IMG/VR virus record: IMGVR_UViG_3300030001_000223
Location: 1-64,000 of that record
Source: a virus
DNA: 64,000 bases
Reading direction: 5' to 3' (one strand)
Shown: positions 28,108 to 36,199 of the stretch, in pieces
How positions within the stretch are numbered: position 1 is the stretch's first letter
How the letters are laid out: each line of letters starts with the position of its first letter
Notes under the pieces: model-generated
Seen by the model: only the letters and a program-made list of their open reading frames with translations
Databases searched by the model: none
What the model was told of the DNA's origin: nothing
Position numbers and translations under genes: made by a program

Positions 28108-28614
28108 ATGAGTATAGATTGGAAAGAACAAATTAAAATAAATGAGAAATATAGTATAAAATTATGCGAATTATTAAATAAAAGTGTTAAAAATAATAAT
28201 GTAGAATATTTTCCATATGTATCTAGCGATACTGTTGGAGTTAAACAAATATTAGATAAACGAGGACTTCAATATAATGAAATATGTTTTGATTATAAAA
28301 TAATAGAAGCAAGTAAATTAGAAGAAGTAAAAACCTTGATATATTATAATTTAGGGCGTGGAATGTTCAAGTCGGTTTATCCAAGAGATAGAGATATTGA
28401 ATTATATGATGATTTGGAATCAAATGGTTGGAATATTTATATAGATGAAGGAACATTATATATTAACAATAAAGGAGTTATGATAGAAGATATTATTTCT
28501 AAAGAAATTAATAAAGATAATATCAAATTGGAAGTAGATAGATATAATTATGATTGCTCGTATATAGTTGTAACTAAAAATAATGATGAATTTACTATTG
28601 AATACATAGATTAA
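28108..28614 (+). CDS. Protein of unknown function downstream of antirepressor
   Basis: 168 residues from ATG 28108, immediately after the antirepressor stop; GGAGTG lies upstream. Mixed alpha/beta and acidic. Co-transcribed with the antirepressor, so a regulatory role is possible. The ORF could also start further left, but the coupled ATG fits better. Confidence 0.6.
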   Translation: MSIDWKEQIKINEKYSIKLCELLNKSVKNNNVEYFPYVSSDTVGVKQILDKRGLQYNEICFDYKIIEASKLEEVKTLIYYNLGRGMFKSVYPRDRDIELYDDLESNGWNIYIDEGTLYINNKGVMIEDIISKEINKDNIKLEVDRYNYDCSYIVVTKNNDEFTIEYID

Positions 28615-28713
28615 CAAATTAATAGAATAATGAAAACATAAGACAATCCAAATGAAACAATATAGATTGGACTGAATTAGATGATAAAAGTATGTAAGAC
28701 TAGAATTTATTTT

Positions 28714-29541
28714 CTAGTCTTTTTGCTTAGTAGTGGATTTATTTTTAGAAATTTCATTGAAAAAATAAACAGAAGCATTTGATATAACTTGCAAGTCATT
28801 ATCACTTAAATCTAATAATCCACCATGCGCATATATATTTCTTAATCTTGTTAAAAATCCAAGAAGTTCAGAAGAATTAGATTGCGAAGAAAGAATATTA
28901 TAAATTAAGCGATACGATGGTATTAATTTAAATGTTATATTAAATTCTTCCATACTATAAATATAATATTTATCAATTTCATTTTTATATTTTTCATAGA
29001 TTGATGGTTCACAATTTAAAACTATGTTATTTAATATTGAATTAAGATTAGATTCAATATTAAATTCCAAATCTAATTTAGATTGCATTTCTTCCATTTC
29101 AAGAATTTCTTTATCTGATTGAATTGGATTATAACCATTTTGTTCTTCAAATATTTCATTTTCTTTTATTTCTTTACGACCTAAAAGAAAGCCTGATTTA
29201 TGTTCTTCTTTAAGTATATTAACCATTTTTAAAGTATATTGATTTAATAATGGTTTTTTATTATATTCGTGTCCAACCGCATCAGTATTACTAATATCCA
29301 TCCAGTTTCCAATTTCAGAAGGTGGAAACATCTTTTGTTGAACTGGTTCTAATTCTAATAAATCATTAGGAGTACACCTAAAGAGGTCACATAGCAAATC
29401 AATATGTCCTTTATCAATTTTTTCAAAGGTATTATTTACATATTTGCTAATAGTATTTTTATTGATTCCAGTATAATCAGATACATCTTTTTGATTATAT
29501 CGGCTATCTTTTAATAGTTTATCTAACTTCATTTTAGCCAT
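28714..29541 (-). CDS. Xre-family repressor with C-terminal sensor domain
   Basis: 275 residues. Residues 1-55 are a Cro/CI-type HTH (YNQKDVSDYTGINKNTISKYV). The rest is a long helical domain ending in a basic tail, with no LexA-type protease dyad visible, so induction may go through an antirepressor. Read divergently from 29788. The HTH strongly resembles that of the short protein at 43575 (NNTF..I.K.H...LC..F.C...DL). Ribosome site AGAGGTGAG. Confidence 0.85.
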   Translation of the reverse strand: MAKMKLDKLLKDSRYNQKDVSDYTGINKNTISKYVNNTFEKIDKGHIDLLCDLFRCTPNDLLELEPVQQKMFPPSEIGNWMDISNTDAVGHEYNKKPLLNQYTLKMVNILKEEHKSGFLLGRKEIKENEIFEEQNGYNPIQSDKEILEMEEMQSKLDLEFNIESNLNSILNNIVLNCEPSIYEKYKNEIDKYYIYSMEEFNITFKLIPSYRLIYNILSSQSNSSELLGFLTRLRNIYAHGGLLDLSDNDLQVISNASVYFFNEISKNKSTTKQKD

Positions 29542-29787
29542 ATTCTCACCTCTTTTATAGTATATAACATTTTTTGACTATATGCAATAAAGGGATTTAA
29601 TATTTACTATAATACTTAAAAAACATATTGACATTATACAAAAAGAGGATTACTATAGTTACATAAGGTAAGTTAATCCAACTTATCCAAATAAAAATAA
29701 GGCAACAACAAAAATAGTTATCACCTAATCCCTCAACAAGATTAATGATAACACATTGTTTAGCCTAAATCAAGGAGATGTGTTAAT
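29542..29787. promoter_or_regulatory. Divergent control region of repressor cassette 1
   Basis: The half-site TATAGT/ACTATA occurs four times between 29556 and 29660, suggesting operators. Rightward promoter TTGACA-17-TACTAT near 29629-29657. In the leader, GTTATCA/TGATAAC forms a perfect hairpin (near 29718-29750). AACACAT pairs with ATGTGTT around the AAGGAG ribosome site of the gene at 29788. Confidence 0.6.
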
Positions 29788-30276
29788 ATGGAAAGTATTA
29801 TGCAAACAGGAATGAAAAGAGAAAATTACTATGAAGGAACAATTATTGATATCCGTAAAATTTTTGTAGGCTTTGGTCATTATCTTGAAAGGTTAGGTAT
29901 TGAGGAAGAAGGAGAAATTTCAGATTACGAACAGTATCTTATAGAAGTGGACAAGCGAAGGGAATTGAAAAGGCAGGATGAGCATTTGCATTTGCTTAAA
30001 TGGATTGATGAAAATACAGATGATGACTTTCCATTTAAAATTTCTACTAGGAAAGAATTTGATAGGTTTTATAATTCAGATGATGAAGATGATATAATGG
30101 ACATGCTGATTATAGAATGTGATGAATTTTATGCTAGGTTTAAAGAAATAACAGGTGTAAATTTGTTGAGCAATAATGACTTTATAGAAATGTCATACAT
30201 AGATGAATCACAAAATGATATAGAACTTGTAGTTAGGATAAATGATAGACAGGAAAGATTTATTATAGGAGTTTAA
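29788..30276 (+). CDS. Acidic protein divergent from repressor 1 (paralogue of 43959)
   Basis: 162 residues. The last 90 residues align with the gene at 43959: a FDRFY/WDKFY motif, an Asp/Glu stretch, FYARFKEITG versus FFNKFAEITK, YIDE, and the end NDRQERFIIGV versus LNQRFIIDCV. Both genes are read away from a small Xre repressor. No known family recognised. It may modulate the repressor or act in lysis-lysogeny choice. Confidence 0.65.
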   Translation: MESIMQTGMKRENYYEGTIIDIRKIFVGFGHYLERLGIEEEGEISDYEQYLIEVDKRRELKRQDEHLHLLKWIDENTDDDFPFKISTRKEFDRFYNSDDEDDIMDMLIIECDEFYARFKEITGVNLLSNNDFIEMSYIDESQNDIELVVRINDRQERFIIGV

Positions 30277-30286
30277 AAATTAAATA

Positions 30287-30314
30287 TTGTTTAAATGAAT
30301 AGATATGATATAAT
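30287..30314 (+). promoter_or_regulatory. Promoter for antisense RNA over toxin-like gene
   Basis: TTGTTT 30287-30292, 16 bases, TATAAT 30309-30314, reading toward the toxin-like gene on the opposite strand. Confidence 0.6.
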
Positions 30315-30320
30315 TAGAGT

Positions 30321-30422
30321 ATAATAAAAGAAAAAGGAACGAATTGTAGTTCGTCCCTCAGCCCCAGCTCTAATTCAAGTGTTCGGCTCTCTACTTCAGA
30401 ATACTTAAAATTAGGGCTATTA
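30321..30422 (+). ncRNA. Candidate antisense antitoxin RNA
   Basis: About 100 bases from the promoter above to a stem AGCTCTAATT/AATTAGGGCT (30366-30375 with 30409-30418). A hairpin (GGAACGAA...TTCGTCC) opens it. It overlaps the last 30 bases and 3' end of the opposite-strand small ORF, the layout of TxpA/RatA-type modules. Confidence 0.5.
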
Positions 30423-30525
30423 TTATGTCTTGACTTACGCCATTATTAATAGCGTATATAACTAACTCAATAGCCAAAGAGAATAACAATAGTGTGCTAA
30501 AGCTTTTTATGTACCATTCTTTCAT
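30391..30525 (-). CDS. 44-residue hydrophobic protein, candidate type I toxin
   Basis: ATG at 30525 with a perfect AAAGGAGGTG site. The protein starts MKEWYIKSF, then has one long hydrophobic segment (TLLLFSLAIELVIYAI), a short polar turn and a second hydrophobic stretch. A strong leftward promoter (TTTACA-17-TATAAT, 30756-30728) and a 200-base leader precede it. An 11-bp hairpin (30543-30553/30580-30590) abuts the ribosome site. Size, antisense RNA and leader fit a type I toxin; a holin-like peptide is the alternative. Confidence 0.55.
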   Translation of the reverse strand: MKEWYIKSFSTLLLFSLAIELVIYAINNGVSQDIIIALILSILK

Positions 30526-30727
30526 AAAAACACCTCCTTTATAAAGTATTTTATTTTGGAAACAATAATATTTCTAATGTAAAATACTTTAAAGAAGATG
30601 GCAAAGAGTTATGAATGGATACAATATTCTATATTAATTTAGATATAATGTTTTATTTTAAATAGGTTTAGTTTCATTTTCATAACATTTCATTTTTTCC
30701 CTTTATCTATTTTAATATAGTATGTTT

Positions 30728-30756
30728 ATTATACCATAAAATTGGAAAACTGTAAA
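30728..30756 (-). promoter_or_regulatory. Leftward promoter of toxin-like gene
   Basis: On the minus strand TTTACA (30756-30751), 17 bases, TATAAT (30733-30728). Confidence 0.75.
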
Positions 30757-30801
30757 ATTAGATATAAAATTTTAGGATTGATTATAAATTACTTGAAAAA
30801 G

Positions 30802-30933
30802 TGTTATAATATAGATATGGAAGGATAGATATATGAAGGGTTGCAAACTGGATTATATTGATAAGTGAATTTCGACCTCACTTCCTTTCTATTTTTATAA
30901 AATGGTCGAATAAATTAAATTATGAAAGGTCGA
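30802..30933 (+). promoter_or_regulatory. Promoter and dual-target leader of endonuclease HE2
   Basis: Extended -10 TGTTATAAT (30802-30810). Hairpin AAGTGA/TCACTT (30863-30868/30878-30883) with loop TTCGACC (30871-30877). This is an exact complement of GGTCGAA (30904-30910) and, shifted by one base, of AGGTCGA (30927-30933) at the ribosome site. The 11-mer copy at 30909 lies between. Confidence 0.65.
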
Positions 30934-30940
30934 GATTGTA

Positions 30941-32491
30941 ATGGAGGATAATAAACAACTAAATCAAGAAGAATATATGGAGATTATTGAAAAATTTAAA
31001 AAAGAAAATAAAGAAGATTATGAAAAGGGTAAGATTAGAAAGGTATTTGATGAAAATCTTATATATAGTAAAAGTGGAAGAACTATTCATTGGAATGCTA
31101 GTATAGGTTATCAAGTATATTTTATACATGAAAATATAGAAGGATGGCTTAAAATAATTAATTATGATGTAAAAACAAGAAAATTAACAATAGATTATAA
31201 TAATGAATTGTTTTATATATTTTATGGAGATTTTTGCAAAGGTGGATTGTGTGCTATTTTGGGAATTGTTACAGTAGATTTCAAAATAGAAATAGGACAA
31301 ACATTTAAAGATGATAAAAGAGATTTAACTATTATTAATAGAGAATATAGAAAAGAAGAACATATTGATAAAAAAGGTAGAAAAAGTATAGTGAATTTAA
31401 AATACTACACATATAAGTGTAATAAATGTGGGCACAAAGGATTGTCATTAGAAGGGTCATTATTACGACAAAAGACAGGCTGTGCATGTTGTAATTCATC
31501 TAATAGAACTGTTGTATTGGGGATTAATACAATATATGATACTGATAAATGGATGATTCCATATATAGGTGAAGAATGTGCCAAAACTCATACTCATGGT
31601 AGCAATAAAAAAGTTGAAGTAACTTGTCCCGATTGTGGAAGAATTAAAAACAAACCTATGACAATAGGTAATATTTATAAACGACATTCAATAGGATGTC
31701 ATTATTGTTCTGATTCTGTAAGTTATCCAAATAAATTTGCATATGAACTATTAAATCAATTAAATAAAATATATAAATTTATTTATTTTCAACATGAATA
31801 TTCACCATCTTGGCTAGGTCAAAGAAGATTTGATAATTATTTTATATATAATGATAAAGAATACATAATAGAGATGGACGGAGGATTAGGTCATGGTAAA
31901 GGAAATTATAAAAATAACATGACATCTGAAGAATCTAAAGCTATTGATGATGAAAAAGATAGATTAGCTAAAGAACACAATATTGAAGTAATCAGAATAG
32001 ATTGTGAAATAAGTAGTTTGGATTATATTAAAAAACATATATTAGAAAGTAATTTAAATAAATTATTTGATTTAAGCAAAATAAATTGGCTAAAAGTCGA
32101 AGAATTTGCATTATCTAATTTAGTTAAAGAAGCTTGTAATTTATGGGATAGTGGTATTCATGATACTTTGAAAATTGCTGAGATAATGAAATTATCGAGA
32201 CCTACAATTACAACATATCTCAAAAAAGGTTCAAAGGAAGTATCTTGGTGTGAATATAACCCTAATGAAGAAAGTAAAAAAGGTACTATTCAATGCAAAC
32301 AAGTTAATAAAAAACCTTTAGAAGTATTTAAAGATAATATTTCTAAAGGAATATTTGAATCTGCTAGTGAATTAATAATAATAAGTGAAAAGTTATTCGG
32401 AGTTAAATTTGATTTTAGAAAAATATCATTAGTTTGTCTAGGAAAACAAAAGAAACATAAAGGATATACATTTAAATATATAATGAATTGA
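30941..32491 (+). CDS. Free-standing homing endonuclease HE2 (paralogue of HE1)
   Basis: 516 residues. Same order as HE1: N-terminal part, zinc clusters (CNKCGHKG, CACCNSS, CPDCGR, CHYCSD), nuclease domain (FDNYF, IIEMDGGLGHGK), DLSKINWLKVEEFALSNLVKEA linker-HTH, and a NUMOD1-like end (PLEVFKDNISKGIFESASEL). It separates the regulatory cassette from the tail chaperone gene, with its own promoter and leader. Confidence 0.82.
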   Translation: MEDNKQLNQEEYMEIIEKFKKENKEDYEKGKIRKVFDENLIYSKSGRTIHWNASIGYQVYFIHENIEGWLKIINYDVKTRKLTIDYNNELFYIFYGDFCKGGLCAILGIVTVDFKIEIGQTFKDDKRDLTIINREYRKEEHIDKKGRKSIVNLKYYTYKCNKCGHKGLSLEGSLLRQKTGCACCNSSNRTVVLGINTIYDTDKWMIPYIGEECAKTHTHGSNKKVEVTCPDCGRIKNKPMTIGNIYKRHSIGCHYCSDSVSYPNKFAYELLNQLNKIYKFIYFQHEYSPSWLGQRRFDNYFIYNDKEYIIEMDGGLGHGKGNYKNNMTSEESKAIDDEKDRLAKEHNIEVIRIDCEISSLDYIKKHILESNLNKLFDLSKINWLKVEEFALSNLVKEACNLWDSGIHDTLKIAEIMKLSRPTITTYLKKGSKEVSWCEYNPNEESKKGTIQCKQVNKKPLEVFKDNISKGIFESASELIIISEKLFGVKFDFRKISLVCLGKQKKHKGYTFKYIMN

Positions 32492-32505
32492 AAAGGAGAG
32501 ATATT

Positions 32506-33042
32506 ATGAATAACATATTGGAAAAACATCAAAAGGGAAAATATCGATATAAGAACAAGGACATAATTCTTTATCACCCGACCTCAGAACAAGATGAAGA
32601 AATAAAACAACTAGTACAAGGTAGTATACAAATAGATAAAGAAATGCAAGTTAGTGGAGAATTGTCATTTAAAAGTGTAAGATATATAATCAGAGAAATT
32701 ACTTCAATAGGTCATGAAATAGATAATATAGAAGATAAAGAAATACAAGAAAAATTAGAGAATGGAGATAGGTGTTTAGTTTTATTAAAAAGAGAAATAG
32801 ATTTATTGATTCAAGAAGTTGTTGATGATATATTTTATGATTATACGCAACAAATTAAAGAAATGAGTAGTTTATTAAATATATTCAATAGCAATGATGA
32901 TTTAAATAAATTACAAACTAAATTTAATAAAGTAATGAAGAAATTTAAAATAGATGTAAAATTTGAGGAATTTATGGGTATGCAAAATAACCCACAAGCA
33001 ATTGAAGATTTAACTAAAAAATTAAATATAAAAACTAAGTAA
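32506..33042 (+). CDS. Tail assembly chaperone-like protein
   Basis: 178 residues from ATG 32506 (AAAAGGAGAG upstream; the TTG at 32488 is before that site). Helical, charged and directly before the tape measure gene, where gpG-type chaperones lie. No programmed frameshift to a second frame was recognised. Terminator 33042-33078 follows. Confidence 0.6.
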   Translation: MNNILEKHQKGKYRYKNKDIILYHPTSEQDEEIKQLVQGSIQIDKEMQVSGELSFKSVRYIIREITSIGHEIDNIEDKEIQEKLENGDRCLVLLKREIDLLIQEVVDDIFYDYTQQIKEMSSLLNIFNSNDDLNKLQTKFNKVMKKFKIDVKFEEFMGMQNNPQAIEDLTKKLNIKTK

Positions 33043-33078
33043 AGAAGTACTGTTTATAATTTGTACTTCTTTTATTTT
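33042..33078 (+). terminator. Terminator before tape measure gene
   Basis: AAGAAGTAC / GTACTTCTT perfect 9-bp stem followed by TTTATTTTTG. Confidence 0.75.
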
Positions 33079-33106
33079 TGTGTAAATGAAAGGAGAACGA
33101 TTATAA

Positions 33107-34664
33107 ATGGCTGATTCATATAAAAATTCAATAAAATTAGGCATTGCTCTTAAACCAACAAGCGAGGTACAAAATGAGTTAAATAGTGCTATACAACAAT
33201 TAGAGAAAAATTCTAGTATAGATTTAAAAATAGATACAAAACAAATTAATCAATCTTTAAAAGATTTTAGTGAAACTTTAAATAGTATTAGTAATCAAAT
33301 GAAAAACGGGTTTAATTTGGGGAGTGTTTTTAATGCTCAAGCAAGTAGCGTTGAAGGTGTTACTAATAAATTAAAAGAAGAACAACAAGCAATTGAACAA
33401 ACTGCAAATACTATGAAAATTTTATCTAGTACTAAAATAGGTAATTCTGATTCTAATGGAAATATAACAGAAACATTAAAAACAGTTGAACAATTACAAG
33501 AAGGTATTGGTAAAACAACTAGATTAACAACTGATTTAAAAACTGGATTAAATACTGCAACTAATACAGAAAATTTTCAGAAGTTAGAGAATATAGTTGA
33601 TAATTTACAAAACAAATTAAATAAATCAAGTAATAATAAATTTGTAAATGAATCTGTAATTACTGAATTGCAAAATAAATTAAATGGAATTAATACTAAC
33701 ACAGCCGAAAAAGAAATCAAAGAATTACAAACTACTATTAATAACTTAGGAAGTTCAGACAATCAAATAGTGAGACTACAATCAACAATTAGTAAAATGG
33801 AATCCAGTCTTACATTAATGAAAAGTAAATATGGAAGTTTAGTAGGTGATAATAGTTCAAAGTCTTCTTTAGATGCTTATGTATCTGAAATAGAAAAATT
33901 AAAAACATTAATGGCTAGTTTACAAAACGGTGGAACAATTAGTGGTCAAAAACTAGCTTCTGAATTAAATTTAGGAACAGAAGCTAGTAGGAATTTATCT
34001 AATTCAGTTAAAAATTCTAGTTCAGCACTTAAACTAGCTCAACAAGATGCAAATTCTTTTGGAGGAACATTATCTAAAGTTTTGAGCAACGCTGGAATAT
34101 ATATGGGTGCTTATCAAGGTATTCAAATGTTAACTAATGCCGTAAAAGATGGTGCAAAATATGTAGAGTATTTAAATGCATCTTTTACAGATATGAAAAT
34201 GACAATGGATATTTCAGAAAGTGGTTTTACTAAATTATCTTCAGAAATAGATGAAATGGGTAAAAAAATCGGTGCAGTTTCTACAGATATGCATGATATC
34301 GCTAGAGTTTATGCTAACGCTAATACGTCTGCCGATGAAATAATGCAGAAGGTTAAGTCTGCTTCTGAATTGTCAAATATATCTGGCATGAGTGGAGTAG
34401 ATACTACAAAATCCATGCAATCAGTAATAAATCAGTTTAAGCTAATGTCGCAAGAAGGTGCTACTGCTAGTTCAGTCACTCAACATGTTGGAGATGTATT
34501 AACTACTGTTTCTAGAAATATGCAATATGATTTTGCAGATGGAATAAAGCAAGTTAATGAAGCAATAAAGACTTCAGGTTCAGTGGCAGAGACTGCTGGA
34601 GTAAGTTTAGAGTCATATGCTTCTATGGCAGGTGCTTTTATACAACAAACAGGCAAAACTGGGT
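33107..34664 (+). CDS. Tail tape measure protein, exon 1
   Basis: AAAGGAGAA site. About 519 residues: Asn/Gln/Thr-rich coiled coil (residues 1-330), then the conserved TP901-type core (MGAYQGIQMLTNAVKDG ... AGVSLESYASMAGAFIQQTGKTG). The frame reads 20 bases into the intron before a TAA. The splice site is placed after ACTGGGT because that exon end pairs with GCTCAGT in the intron, including the terminal U-G of P1. Exons 1 and 2 together give 6300 bases, an intact 2099-residue protein. Confidence 0.85.
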
Positions 34665-34841
34665 TAAATTTAGGCTCAGTATAAACTTATTCTAATATAC
34701 GGCGAACACCCAGAGATGGACAACGCCTTGGAAGATTAATTTTAATACATAATAAAATAAATTAAAAGTGTTTACAATGATATAATAAAAAGGTATTATT
34801 ATATTAGAAACTAGATAAGGAGTAATTAACCATATTGAAAA

Positions 34842-34905
34842 GGAGTATCCGAACTCCCTGTTTCTATTTTTATAAATTCGGAAATAAATTAAAATACATA
34901 TCGGA
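34842..34905 (+). promoter_or_regulatory. Dual-target leader of intronic GIY-YIG gene
   Basis: Hairpin GGAGT/ACTCC (34842-34846/34853-34857) presents TCCGAA. This complements TTCGGA (34877-34882) and TCGGA (34901-34905) at the GGAGG ribosome site, with the 11-mer (34882) between. The spacer TTTCTATTTTTATAAA resembles that of HE2. Confidence 0.6.
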
Positions 34906-34917
34906 GGTATTATAGTA

Positions 34918-35955
34918 ATGAAAGTAGGAAACTTAGAAGTATATGGTATTATATATAAAATAATAAATAAGTTAAACAATAAGATATATATTGGACAAAC
35001 AGCTAGAGATTTTAATAAAAGATATTTTTATACAGGAGAAACAAAATTAGAAAGAGTTTATAATCTGCATAAAAATATAAAAGAAAAGAATAATGGATAT
35101 TATAATAGACACTTATTAGAGTCTATGGAAAAATACAGTTTAAATAATTTTGAATTGGTTGAAGTCTTTGATATAGCTTTTTCAAAAGAAGAACTAAATA
35201 TTAAAGAACAATGTTGGATTAACGTTTACGATAGTTATCATAATGGATATAATCAAAATTTAGGCGGAGATGGGAATTATGGAGTTGAACGGAAAAAAGG
35301 AAAAGATAATCCAAGTTCTAAAGCTGTGGTTCAATTAAATAAAAAAGGAAAATATATAAAAACGTGGGATTGTATGGCTGATGCTGAAAGAGAATTACAG
35401 ATTGCCATAGGATGTATAAGTGGAGTATGCATTGGTTTATGTGATAAAAATGGATACATAAGAAAATCAATAGGTGGTTTTATGTGGAAATTTTTAGACG
35501 ATTATAATAAAGAAGAATCAATTATATATGATAATAAGGTAGGAGAGTATAATAAAAAACCTATAGTTCAACTAGGTTTAAATGGGGATTTTATAAAAGA
35601 ATATAATTCCATATCTGACGCTTGCAAAGAAACAGAAGGTTCTATAACATCTAAAATATCTAATTGTTGTCAAAATAAAAGAAAATCTCATAATGGTTAT
35701 ATATGGATATATAAAAGAGATTATAATAAAGATAATAATTATAATTATAATGTAAAAAATAGTGGGAAAAATAAACCAGTAATTCAACTATCAAAAGATA
35801 ATATTTTTATTAAAGAATATAATAGTATGTCTGATGCAAGTAAAGAATTAAATTTAAATATATCAAAAATATCTAATTGTTGTAATAATAAAAGAAAAAC
35901 ACATGGAAATTATATATGGTTATTTAAAGAAAACTATCAAGCTATAATAAAATAA
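34918..35955 (+). CDS. GIY-YIG homing endonuclease encoded in group I intron
   Basis: 345 residues. The GIY-YIG nuclease domain is at 1-110 (YGIIYKI ... KIYIGQTARDFNKRY, catalytic Arg and later Glu in NIKEQCW). Three NUMOD1-type DNA-binding repeats follow near 130-200, 215-275 and 285-340 (each VQL/IQL..., S.SDA, ISNCC.NKRK, G.IW). It cuts intronless tape measure alleles so the intron can spread. Ribosome site TCGGAGG. Confidence 0.88.
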   Translation: MKVGNLEVYGIIYKIINKLNNKIYIGQTARDFNKRYFYTGETKLERVYNLHKNIKEKNNGYYNRHLLESMEKYSLNNFELVEVFDIAFSKEELNIKEQCWINVYDSYHNGYNQNLGGDGNYGVERKKGKDNPSSKAVVQLNKKGKYIKTWDCMADAERELQIAIGCISGVCIGLCDKNGYIRKSIGGFMWKFLDDYNKEESIIYDNKVGEYNKKPIVQLGLNGDFIKEYNSISDACKETEGSITSKISNCCQNKRKSHNGYIWIYKRDYNKDNNYNYNVKNSGKNKPVIQLSKDNIFIKEYNSMSDASKELNLNISKISNCCNNKRKTHGNYIWLFKENYQAIIK

Positions 35956-36199
35956 GAATCAAAAATAAGCTAAAGTTTAACACTCTTTAGTTTATTTTAT
36001 TATGTATTAAATTAATCACCAACAACGACTTAACGAATAAGGCTTGTATTTCTTATACAAGTATGTAAAAGTCTGAACTACACGCTATAATCTAAAAAAG
36101 AAACGTGTGAGAAAAGGTCAAGTGTAAAGACACTTTAAGAAGAACCTTTTCCGCTATATAATATTATTAATTATATAGTCAGTAGCCTTTAAATGAAGG

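Larger units (their letters stand above)
34665..36199 (+). ncRNA. Group I intron in the tape measure gene
   Basis: P1: exon ACTGGGT with GCTCAGT (34674-34680). P4-P5: ACGGCGAAC...GACAACGCC (34699-34728), very like the T4 td intron. R element CAACGACTTAA (near 36023) pairs with S AAAGTCTGAAC (near 36067) through GACT/AGTC. P9 ACACG/CGTGT and further 3' hairpins follow. The 5' site is set by P1; the 3' site (G36199) is the only G that restores frame after the TAA at 36190. P10 (TGAA with TTTA) is weak, so the 3' end is less certain. An IA2-like subgroup is probable. Confidence 0.85.

Noticed and set aside
32488-33042. Programmed frameshift in the tail chaperone gene
   Set aside because: No slippery heptamer near the end and no overlapping downstream frame of useful length.
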